A DNA stretch of 32,374 nt from Saccharofermentans sp. (GTDB lineage Bacteria > Bacillota > Clostridia > Saccharofermentanales > Saccharofermentanaceae), in contig JAEFBA010000022.1 in NCBI GenBank assembly GCA_016292145.1, positions 1 to 32,374 of the forward strand. Reading direction: 5' to 3'. Both the position numbers and the translations under genes were made by a program. The notes under the pieces were generated by a model. The model saw only the letters and a list, made by a program, of their open reading frames with translations, had not been told where the DNA came from and did not search any database. Of this stretch, positions 23,468 to 30,097 are shown one piece after another. Positions within the stretch are counted from its first letter, which is position 1. Each line of letters begins with the position of its first letter.

Positions 23468-25504
23468 ATGCTTCGCTACTTTTTGGGGTTATCTCTGTTA
23501 ACTGCATCAATAATTGCTATCAGATTCTTTGCGGATAAAAAGATCAGCAGGAAGTTTCAGTATGCTTTATGGCTCCTGATACCAATTTACATGTGCATAG
23601 CACCATTTTTTACAATAGATGTTTCGTTGCCGGCAAAAGAAATCATTATTCAAGAACAAGTAATAGAAACATATGAAGTATCGGATGTTAATGCTGTTGA
23701 AGGTATTCCTCTGCCGATACAAAACAGTTCTCCAGATGAATCGGAAGCCGTAGCATCTGAGAAGAAATCTATTGATTGGCCTGTATTGATCCGCAACACT
23801 TCGTTGATATTATCAGGCGCATTGATAGTTGCATTGGCCGTATATAATACAGGTTTTATTCTCTATTGCAAACGGAAAAGACAATTTATAAAACGGGATT
23901 CACAATATGGTCTTAGAGTATTTAAACTGGATCATCCGAGTGCACCGTTCCTGCTAGGGAATAGCATATATCTAAGCAATGAAGTTGCAGAAAGTGATAT
24001 GTCAGCATATGCCATATGCCATGAGTATTGTCACTATAAGCATCTCGATTATGTGTGGATCCTGATCCGTTATATCGTACTGGCGTTGAACTGGTTCAAT
24101 CCACTGATTTGGTATGCATTCAAATTAGTTGACGAAGATTGTGAATTAGCTTGTGATGAAGAAGTCATATTACAGCTTGGCGAAGAAAGGAAGATAGAGT
24201 ACGGGAAGGTGCTTTTAGCATTGCTTACCAGGGAAACTAAACGGAATTTCTATATATCTACAGCTATGAATGGTAAGGGAGAAAGCTTTATGAAAAAGAG
24301 AATAAAGAACATCAAGAATACAGGTAAACACAGTGTTTCTTCGATCATTGTTGCCGGAGTGGCAGCATTGGCTATGGCCGGTTGTTCACTAGTTGACGTT
24401 AATCAAGAGACTGTTGAAGTTTCAGTTCCCTCAACTGATATAGAGCAAAGTGAATCGTCGGATATCTTTGAATCTGTTCAATATATAGGCACATCAGAAT
24501 CATCAGCATATAATGACGGAGATTATTGGAGCCCGTATGGTTATTCATTATCTGATACAAAGTATGATTTTGGCGATTATTATGCTGAGATGCGCTCGTA
24601 TTATTTCGATGGGAACTCACTGGTTCTTTTATATGATGTTGTAAATTGTGATAACGAAAACGATGTTGTTATTACCACGACCACTGAAAAAGTTGAAACT
24701 ATATATTATCTTTCTAATAAGAGTAAAACCGATTCAGAAATAAGATATGGTATGAGAGCGTTGATCACTTTTAATGAGACTCATGAAGCTTGTGATCTGA
24801 TTATTGGTTCAAAAGACTCATCTGAAACATACAATTTACGATTGATAATGTTGGATAAATCAGCTATTCCGGATGTAGACAGTTACAACTCCGAAGAGAC
24901 GGAATTGCTTGATGGCTATTACACGGTATCTATGACATCGGAAGGTGAAGAAGGATCTTGTGCGTTCTATCCATGGACACAATTAGAAGTTGATAAAGAC
25001 TATTTGGCTTCGCTTACCGCAGGGCAGTCATTAGACCTGTCTGAATGGGATGGGTACAATAATGCAACCATAATTGATATGGGAACTATAGGTGTGGAAC
25101 CGTTTGCGTTTGCTGGAACGAACTATACTGGAGAATGCTTTAATATATCAACAGATAAGGGGTATATTAATTTTTGTAAAGTCGATGGATCCGATGCTTG
25201 GAAAGGGTTTACGACTACGGATCATCCATTGATCAAATACTATGATTTGATAAGTGTTGATCTCGCAAACGATTATAAAATATATGATGCATATACGCTT
25301 ATGAAATTACCCTCATCGGAAAAACCTGATATGTCATCTGCTGATTACGCAGCGGTTAAGAATTTTGCAGACACGGCATTGACTGAAGGCTTAACAGATA
25401 CTATCAATGATTTCTTTGATAAATGGCATTTTGACAGATATGATTTCACCGTGATCAAGATCGAAAACAATACGGTTACTGAAGTGTATTTCTGGGCGAA
25501 ATAA
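23468..25504 (+). CDS. BlaR1-like M56 membrane metallopeptidase with novel sensor domain
   Basis: 678 residues. Several membrane helices in the first half (about 1-20, 32-50, 108-133 and 195-215), zinc site HEYCH at 185-189 with Glu226 in CELACDEE, then a further hydrophobic segment SIIVAGVAALAMAG (about 291-304) ending in a lipobox-like AGC. The extracellular part (about 310-678) is acidic and lacks the SxxK and SxN motifs of penicillin-binding sensor domains, so the ligand is unlikely to be a beta-lactam in the usual way. It pairs with BlaI, which it would inactivate by proteolysis. No resistance gene follows; the regulated target may be elsewhere. Confidence 0.85.
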   Translation: MLRYFLGLSLLTASIIAIRFFADKKISRKFQYALWLLIPIYMCIAPFFTIDVSLPAKEIIIQEQVIETYEVSDVNAVEGIPLPIQNSSPDESEAVASEKKSIDWPVLIRNTSLILSGALIVALAVYNTGFILYCKRKRQFIKRDSQYGLRVFKLDHPSAPFLLGNSIYLSNEVAESDMSAYAICHEYCHYKHLDYVWILIRYIVLALNWFNPLIWYAFKLVDEDCELACDEEVILQLGEERKIEYGKVLLALLTRETKRNFYISTAMNGKGESFMKKRIKNIKNTGKHSVSSIIVAGVAALAMAGCSLVDVNQETVEVSVPSTDIEQSESSDIFESVQYIGTSESSAYNDGDYWSPYGYSLSDTKYDFGDYYAEMRSYYFDGNSLVLLYDVVNCDNENDVVITTTTEKVETIYYLSNKSKTDSEIRYGMRALITFNETHEACDLIIGSKDSSETYNLRLIMLDKSAIPDVDSYNSEETELLDGYYTVSMTSEGEEGSCAFYPWTQLEVDKDYLASLTAGQSLDLSEWDGYNNATIIDMGTIGVEPFAFAGTNYTGECFNISTDKGYINFCKVDGSDAWKGFTTTDHPLIKYYDLISVDLANDYKIYDAYTLMKLPSSEKPDMSSADYAAVKNFADTALTEGLTDTINDFFDKWHFDRYDFTVIKIENNTVTEVYFWAK

Positions 25505-25529
25505 CCGATAATCATTTTTAGCCAGGCAG

Positions 25530-25561
25530 GGAGGAAGAATCTTATGGGGAATTCTTCCTCC
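25530..25561. terminator. Bidirectional terminator between convergent operons
   Basis: A perfect 11-bp stem (25530-25540 with 25551-25561), 10-nt loop, followed by TTTATAATT on the plus strand. It serves the M56 gene (+) and the TIR gene (-). Confidence 0.8.
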
Positions 25562-25590
25562 TTTATAATTGCTGATTTTTGAAATACTAT

Positions 25591-26109
25591 TTATTCTGAG
25601 CAGAGTGCGTTTTTAATAGCGAGATAATTCCAATGCTTGATTCCATTTTCATAATAATACCCATTAATATGAGCACCACAATATCTTAATGTTTCGGGGC
25701 ATTTTGATTTAATTACAGCTGCGTAGTTATATATTACTAATATTTTTAGATTATCCCGTTTGGCCTTTTCGCATTCATACTGTATATAGCTTCTGTAATC
25801 TACATTACCACTTCTGTGACAACTTGCATGATAAGGATCGTAGCTGGAACAGTATTGGCAACTGCCTTTTGTTAAACTGGTTGTTTTTTCACCGGCAATC
25901 AAGACAAAAGTTTTAGAAGCGTCTAATCTTTCAGATAAAGATTTTTTGATGCTGCAATATAAGCTGGTATCTCGTGCCTGTGTTAACTCATGAGCATCAA
26001 TAAAGTGGAGTTTAAGATCATTTCTGTTATTCCATTCATAAAGTTTAGCTATTAAGTCTTGATCTCCAGTCCAATCTCCAGCTATGTAGGTTTTTGTGCG
26101 ATATGTCAT
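25591..26109 (-). CDS. TIR-like (ThsB/DUF1863-type) protein
   Basis: 172 residues. The order of segments matches ThsB-type TIR domains of Thoeris defence: strand TYIAGDW (7-13), strand LHFIDAH (34-40), RDTSLYCSIKKSLSERL then strand TFVLIAGEKT (67-76), and YIQYECEKAKRDNLKILVIYN (108-128; YIQYECEKAK holds the conserved Glu region). Such proteins convert NAD into a cyclic or conjugated ADP-ribose signal on phage infection. It has a Cys-rich insert with Cys84, Cys87 and Cys97 (CQYC...SCH) that may bind zinc. It starts by a 4-bp ATGA overlap with the macro gene. No homologue search was possible, so this assignment is by pattern. Confidence 0.75.
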   Translation of the reverse strand: MTYRTKTYIAGDWTGDQDLIAKLYEWNNRNDLKLHFIDAHELTQARDTSLYCSIKKSLSERLDASKTFVLIAGEKTTSLTKGSCQYCSSYDPYHASCHRSGNVDYRSYIQYECEKAKRDNLKILVIYNYAAVIKSKCPETLRYCGAHINGYYYENGIKHWNYLAIKNALCSE

Positions 26110-27197
26110 TTGTTTTTACCTCCTATAGATAATTGATTTGCTGCATCAGTACTAATAACAATAATTATTTTTCCATGAACTGTGGACGATTTATTGATTA
26201 GCTTTCTACTTAATAGATCAAAAGCTTCTTGATATGTAAGGCCTGCTCTAGAACGTCCTGTCCCTAACAATGGTATGTATAGCTCATAACCTTGTCCGTT
26301 AATATCATAAAAGTTCAATAGTTTATCGATAGCTTCTTCAATATATTGTGGGCAACTAACTGCACGATTATTTTCATCAAATATAGAAATTGCTAATAAA
26401 TAAAAGCAAGCATTATCATATACAACAGTTGCAATTGTACCGATAGGATACTCGCCATCATTGTTGCAATTACTATGACGATGTGACAGATCATCTAATA
26501 TTCGTTGCTTAACATCATCCATTTTCATGTTTCTTTTTTTTAGTCGCAATAACCATTCTCCATGAAGGGTTTCTCCTGAAACAAGTGGATTAGTTGTTTT
26601 TTCGAGTTTAGTAGATAGATGCGTGTCAAATTTAGTATTTACCGGTATAACGACAATGGTTTTCCTTTTTCTTCTATTTGCGAATGCATACTTAAAGATA
26701 TCTCCGGTAATTACTCGAATATAGCTGTTACCTCTATTCCAAATCGAAGTTGCTGTATTAGTTGAACTGATGTTATCTATTAGCATCGTTTTAAGCATTA
26801 TTGAGACAAAAAACTCAATATTATCTGAAATTGATAGCAGCAAGGTTTTCTCTGATTCAGAGAATGAAGTGTCGTTTGATAATTGACTTGTAAATAAATT
26901 ACGCAATTCTGGAAAGCGATTCTCGTTGATATACCTTTTATAAAAATCAGAAGAGGCCTCAATAAACTCAGGTAATCGTTCATTGTTAATTGATGCCTTA
27001 ACCAAAACAGGCGGTAGATTAATATGATTATTTACGATCTTGCTTGTGTAAGATTTGTCAAAGTAGAGTGATTCTTTACCATTTTTCATTTTCAGATCGC
27101 AAGTGTCTACGATACAGCTTATTGCTTCATTTAGAAGTTTTTCGTAGCTGCATTTTGCATATGGTTTCATAAGTCTTAGCCATTCGCCATAATTCAT
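26106..27197 (-). CDS. Macro-domain protein, candidate Thoeris type II-like effector
   Basis: 363 residues. The C-terminal macro domain (about 159-352) fits the DUF6430/ThsA-macro pattern: RVITGDIF, VIPVNTKFDTHLS (183-195), LHGEWL, YPIGTIATV, FYLLAISIFDENNRA and the ligand loop PLLGTGRSRAGLTYQEA (309-325). In described type II Thoeris this domain binds a TIR-made ADP-ribose derivative and is fused to membrane helices. Here residues 1-150 are predicted soluble helices with no clear membrane segment, so the effector part is different and unrecognised. GAGGA lies seven bases before the ATG. It is the first gene of a two-gene operon with the TIR gene. Confidence 0.75.
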   Translation of the reverse strand: MNYGEWLRLMKPYAKCSYEKLLNEAISCIVDTCDLKMKNGKESLYFDKSYTSKIVNNHINLPPVLVKASINNERLPEFIEASSDFYKRYINENRFPELRNLFTSQLSNDTSFSESEKTLLLSISDNIEFFVSIMLKTMLIDNISSTNTATSIWNRGNSYIRVITGDIFKYAFANRRKRKTIVVIPVNTKFDTHLSTKLEKTTNPLVSGETLHGEWLLRLKKRNMKMDDVKQRILDDLSHRHSNCNNDGEYPIGTIATVVYDNACFYLLAISIFDENNRAVSCPQYIEEAIDKLLNFYDINGQGYELYIPLLGTGRSRAGLTYQEAFDLLSRKLINKSSTVHGKIIIVISTDAANQLSIGGKNK

Positions 27198-27237
27198 AAT
27201 ATTTCCTCATAGTTTTTCTATAGCATAACAAATTGTC

Positions 27238-27255
27238 TGTCCCGATAATGGGACA
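27238..27255. promoter_or_regulatory. Inverted repeat upstream of the macro/TIR operon
   Basis: TGTCCC (27238-27243), a 6-bp centre GATAAT, and GGGACA (27250-27255). It lies 41 bp before the macro start in the divergent gap and could be an operator. No assigned regulator. Confidence 0.45.
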
Positions 27256-27262
27256 ATTTTCA

Positions 27263-27317
27263 CAAGCTTTCAACTTTCAACCCAAGCTTTCAACTTTTGT
27301 TCAACCTCTGTTCAACC
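27263..27317. repeat. Short direct repeats in the divergent gap
   Basis: CAAGCTTTCAACTT at 27263-27276 and 27283-27296 (20-bp period) and GTTCAACC at 27299-27306 and 27310-27317. TTCAAC recurs four times in 55 bp. Iteron-like; it may be protein-binding sites for the divergent cargo operons. Confidence 0.5.
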
Positions 27318-27350
27318 ATGCTAAAACGACGTTTAAACACACTGCAGATA

Positions 27351-27380
27351 TTCTGAACTCATAAATCTGAGAGATCAGAA
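27351..27380 (+). promoter_or_regulatory. Leader hairpin before the DUF4417 gene
   Basis: Nested pairing TTCTGA/TCAGAA (27351-27356 with 27375-27380) and CTCA/TGAG (27358-27361 with 27368-27371), ending about ten bases before the AAAGGAGG ribosome site. It may modulate translation of the DUF4417-toxin operon. Confidence 0.35.
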
Positions 27381-27403
27381 ATCTTTTAAAGGAGGATTCG
27401 AAA

Positions 27404-28129
27404 ATGGATCCCAAAGAAAATTTATCTGTAAGAGCGGGCTGTAAGGATGTATGGAATGCTTTTATGTTGCAGGGTGCTTCATTTTCTGAAAATGATATTC
27501 CGCTTTGTCCTACAACAGCAAATGAAATACCCTCAAGACTAATATCGTATGAAGAAGCAAAACATATACATAACTGCGAGTTAGAACGAGGCAATGCCAA
27601 CTACAAGGTTAATGCTTTTGTGCATTTCTACATTGATGATCAGGGGTTTGATGGAAAGAGGACAAGTATATGGACTTACCCTGACGTTGCTGAGAAGGTT
27701 TTATGTCATTATGACGGTATCATTGCCCCTGACTTTTCGACTTATTTGGATTTCCCTGATCCGTTGAAAAGATGGAATTACTACAGAATGAATAGTTTTG
27801 GTTATTGGTACGGTTCCACAGGGCATCAGGTTTATTGCAATGCCAGATGGGGTGCAAAAGACACCTGGAACTACTGTTTTGATGGAATCAGATCAGGTGA
27901 TCCTGTAGCAATTGGAACTGTTGCCAGCGGATTAAGAAGATTAGTTAATCGACCTTTATTTGAAGAAGGACTTTTTGAACTCGTCGCGAGAAAGCATCCT
28001 CCGTTTATTCTTGTATATGGTTCGGCAAACTATAAATGTTTTGATGCTATTAGGGAACAAGGTGTCAAGATTATCTCGTTTCCAAGCCAGACTTCCGAAG
28101 CATATTTGAGGAGGAAGTCTTATGAGTAA
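27404..28129 (+). CDS. DUF4417 family protein
   Basis: 241 residues. The family pattern is clear: FIDDQGFDG-like start of the core (VHFYIDDQGFDG), YDGIIAPDFSTYLDFP near 104-119, NYYRMNSFGYWYGSTGHQVY, then NYCFDGIRSGDPVAIGT and the terminal strand PPFILVYGS. DUF4417 genes are common on Firmicute phages and integrative elements, and their activity is not known to me. An AAAGGAGG site gives the start. It overlaps the next gene by 8 bp, so it is translationally tied to the deaminase gene. Confidence 0.85.
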   Translation: MDPKENLSVRAGCKDVWNAFMLQGASFSENDIPLCPTTANEIPSRLISYEEAKHIHNCELERGNANYKVNAFVHFYIDDQGFDGKRTSIWTYPDVAEKVLCHYDGIIAPDFSTYLDFPDPLKRWNYYRMNSFGYWYGSTGHQVYCNARWGAKDTWNYCFDGIRSGDPVAIGTVASGLRRLVNRPLFEEGLFELVARKHPPFILVYGSANYKCFDAIREQGVKIISFPSQTSEAYLRRKSYE

Positions 28130-28619
28130 ATCATATAGTTATTTGTTTTCTGGTACTAGAGGTTCTGTAACACATGATAAGTCTGTGATTAAGTCTGTTT
28201 CACACGGCAAACTTAAGTCTTGGGCCAAACATAAAATGGAAACGCTGAAGGGAAAAGCAAAGAGCAGTTTTAATACTGCATGCATAGTCTATGATGAAAC
28301 TACAGGAAAGTGTTATTATGGCAGAAACGGAGGTTACAACGCAGAGGGCTATGAGAAGAATCCAATACTGTTCGGTGATGATACACATGAAGGTATCCTT
28401 CCAAAGAACTCTCTTAACAAATTTCCTGTAGGAAATTGTGCTGAAGTTGATGCAATAAACAATGCATTAAATGATGGAGCTCAATTAAAGAATTTGCATA
28501 TTACAACGATCAATGCAACAAAGAAAAAATTCGGCACGTATAAACCTTCATGCGAAAACTGTAAACATACATTTAAAGGTAAGGTTAAAGAAAACTACTC
28601 AGGTTGGGTAGAAGACTAA
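28122..28619 (+). CDS. Deaminase-fold toxin (polymorphic-toxin type)
   Basis: 165 residues. The C-terminal half shows the cytidine-deaminase-like zinc site: NCAEVDA (Cys106, catalytic Glu108) and PSCENC (Cys144, Cys147), with FNTACIVYDETTG as the first strands. The N-terminus MSKSYSYLFSGTRG is a short leader I associate with clostridial secreted toxins, with no signal peptide. YwqJ-type toxin deaminases act on nucleic acid or nucleotides of competitors. It is followed by a 179-residue acidic gene, fitting a toxin-immunity pair. A housekeeping CMP/dCMP deaminase is less likely, since the spacing and N-terminus differ. Confidence 0.7.
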   Translation: MSKSYSYLFSGTRGSVTHDKSVIKSVSHGKLKSWAKHKMETLKGKAKSSFNTACIVYDETTGKCYYGRNGGYNAEGYEKNPILFGDDTHEGILPKNSLNKFPVGNCAEVDAINNALNDGAQLKNLHITTINATKKKFGTYKPSCENCKHTFKGKVKENYSGWVED

Positions 28620-28637
28620 TAATAGGAGATTCATATT

Positions 28638-29177
28638 ATGAATGATAGATTTAATAGAATATCAATGAACGGTAGAATGGCATATGTAATCATGTGTGTT
28701 GAAGCATATTTGAAAAATGTATATCCGGACAGGGATTGGAAACTGGTAGCTTCAGCTATGTGGAAGGCTACAAACAATAACTGGGGCGATTGGACAGATT
28801 TATACTGTGGTTTTATCCCGGAAGTATTATTTCAATATGATAATTACGATGAAGATGACCTTGGATCCTCATATGCTGAAGCCGAATTTAACACTCTGAA
28901 GAACTTGTATTCCGGAATTACTGAAGGTAGAGAAGATGATCCTACTGACGAGTTAAATTATGTGTTGAACAAACCACTGGAGATGGCTATGGTATATGAA
29001 GGTACCGGAATAGGTGATGGCAGTGAATCGGTTGAAATAATAAACAGTCTTGAAGAGGTTCTAATAAAGCACCAGATTGCTTTGCCTGATCATAATAAGA
29101 TTTCGTTCTCTTCCATCGAAGAGCTTAATGGCTGGGGAAATGATTTTGATGGAGAATATCTGTCAATTATTCTATAA
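28638..29177 (+). CDS. Probable immunity protein for the deaminase toxin
   Basis: 179 residues, strongly acidic, no signal peptide or membrane helix. The N-terminal half is helical (RMAYVIMCVEAYLKNVYPDR in pieces, then WKLVASAMWKATNNNWGDW), a pattern I have seen in immunity proteins next to toxin genes, but I cannot give the family number. It follows the deaminase gene by 18 bp with AGGAGA upstream. Function is inferred from position and charge. Confidence 0.55.
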   Translation: MNDRFNRISMNGRMAYVIMCVEAYLKNVYPDRDWKLVASAMWKATNNNWGDWTDLYCGFIPEVLFQYDNYDEDDLGSSYAEAEFNTLKNLYSGITEGREDDPTDELNYVLNKPLEMAMVYEGTGIGDGSESVEIINSLEEVLIKHQIALPDHNKISFSSIEELNGWGNDFDGEYLSIIL

Positions 29178-29194
29178 TTTGAGGAGAAATAAGT

Positions 29195-29250
29195 CATTAG
29201 TTCGAATAGGGATTGCTTATCCCTGTCCCCCTCAGAACCGTCCACTATCG
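29195..29250 (-). pseudogene. Possible group II intron 3' end remnant
   Basis: Read on the minus strand the segment contains ACGGTTCTGAGGGGG, followed by a small hairpin GGGAT/ATCCC and CTATTCGAA, similar to the domain V 3' half, domain VI and end of bacterial group II introns. The matching 5' half of domain V is not visible and no reverse transcriptase remains. Low-confidence relic. Confidence 0.3.
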
Positions 29251-29323
29251 TCTACAATTGTCTGTCATAGAGTGCAGAGAGCTTTTTGTCCATATCTGCC
29301 CTCAAGTGTTATCACGGTGATAA

Positions 29324-29404
29324 CCAGATGATATTGAAGCTGAAAAACAGTTGAGAGAAAAACGTGTTTTTGATAAAATCAGCACAACATCTAGAGGAAA
29401 ATAA
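29324..29404 (+). pseudogene. Possible 26-codon gene tail
   Basis: An open stretch ending TAA whose codons read like the charged C-terminus of a real protein (IEAEKQLREKRVFDKI core), with no start and a stop immediately upstream. It could be the remnant of a mobilization or regulatory gene cut off at the element boundary. Between 29178 and 29437 I see no intact gene. Confidence 0.25.
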
Positions 29405-29437
29405 AAGGCCTAACCACAATATAAGCTTTATCTTAGC

Positions 29438-29488
29438 GAACTCGAATAGTTGACGAGGTTCTGAAAGCCAATAAAATAAGGCATTTCA
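29438..29488. repeat. Second att-like repeat
   Basis: 51 bp in register with 16475-16525. It even preserves a pseudo-guaA end (codons for Glu-Leu-Glu and a stop, GAACTCGAATAG), though upstream codons do not match guaA. All ten differences are transitions, as expected for the 3' end of guaA from a different host lineage carried on an element. Confidence 0.75.
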
Positions 29489-29577
29489 GAGATTTGAGTT
29501 CATCTCGGATAAGATTTGGATAATAGGGAAGAATAACCAATTATTCCAAGTAGCAACAGGTTAACAGATTATACAAG

Positions 29578-29610
29578 CACTGCCGGTTTACAAGATCGGC
29601 AGTGTTTTTT
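29578..29610 (+). terminator. Terminator at the left end of element 2
   Basis: CACTGCCG (29578-29585) pairs with CGGCAGTG (29597-29604), followed by six T. Equivalent in place to 16625-16655 of element 1. Confidence 0.85.
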
Positions 29611-29632
29611 GTTGACTGTATATATCAGGACA

Positions 29633-29658
29633 CAAGATCCTCTGTCGGTCGGATCTTG
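29633..29658. repeat. Perfect 8-bp inverted repeat
   Basis: CAAGATCC and GGATCTTG with a 10-nt loop, not followed by T. With CCGT/ACGG (TTAT loop) at about 29699-29710, it is one of several hairpins between the att block and the SOS promoter of element 2. No gene is visible from 29489 to 29905. Confidence 0.4.
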
Positions 29659-29749
29659 AAAAATGAATATAAAACCTACGGTGCTGAGATGGTATAGACC
29701 GTTTATACGGACTGAAAAAGCAAACTATATAAACTGGATGAAATAGATA

Positions 29750-29778
29750 TTGACAGAACAAATGTTCGATGATAATAT
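29750..29778 (+). promoter_or_regulatory. SOS-controlled promoter of element 2
   Basis: Perfect -35 TTGACA (29750-29755), 17-bp spacer, -10 TAATAT (29773-29778). A LexA box GAACAAATGTTC (29756-29767) fills the spacer. It faces the structured RNA and xis-int. Confidence 0.75.
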
Positions 29779-29905
29779 GCACTTGCAACATCAGATCGAC
29801 AGATATTCCTCATAGGGATTGATAGTCATCGGAGCAAAGTTGTGGAATCGAGCTCAACGATCTAAAACAAAGCTATATTACAAGAGAATAGAACCACCAA
29901 CTTAA

Positions 29906-30097
29906 ACCGAGTAAGCGGAGCAGGCCCTCCATTAGGACTGTAAAGACTACCAAGCACCGTAATAGTTGAGAGAAGGACATTTTCCTTTTCAGTTTGTGCG
30001 AACAGAACAGGATCCTCTACAAGGACTGAAAAGCTGTAAAGCACTGTATAGAACTGGAAGATGTGATCCATCTACTCAGCTACTACGGTGCTTTTTT
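29906..30097 (+). ncRNA. Structured RNA upstream of xis-int (element 2 copy, with internal repeat)
   Basis: The core ACCGAGTAAGCGGAGCAGG, hairpin CCT/AGG, and AGGACTGTAAAGACTACCAA match element 1. The terminal stem AGCACCGTAATAGTTGAG (from 29953) pairs with CTCAGCTACTACGGTGCT (30075-30092) through about 16 pairs with one A/C mismatch, then TTTTTT. The long loop holds a second copy of the core motif (30008-30048, CAGGATCC...AGGACTGAAAAG) enclosed by CAGTT/AACTG. Stem sequences differ from element 1 but pairing is retained. Confidence 0.65.

Larger units (their letters stand above)
16475..29488. mobile_element. Element 1: integrative mobilizable element at the guaA 3' end
   Basis: Bounded by the 51-bp direct repeat (16475-16525 and 29438-29488; 41 of 51 identical, all ten differences transitions). 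It carries an SOS-type promoter, a conserved RNA, xis, int, an RHH protein, a RepA-like ATPase, a candidate oriT, mobC and a MOBP relaxase, then cargo. Coupling protein and type IV secretion genes are absent, so it would need a helper for transfer. Coding sequence is visibly more AT-rich than the guaA side. The exact right boundary depends on which repeat half was exchanged, and the repeat divergence leaves open that 29438 belongs to element 2. Confidence 0.8.

Noticed and set aside
27263-27317. Possible CRISPR-like repeats
   Set aside because: Only two copies of each short repeat, no unique spacers of regular length and no cas genes.
29077-29331. 84-codon ORF overlapping the immunity gene end
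   Set aside because: Out of frame with the immunity gene, no ribosome site, and it crosses the scar region.
16475-29488. Self-transmissible ICE
   Set aside because: No coupling protein, VirB4 or other type IV secretion gene between the repeats; mobilizable only.
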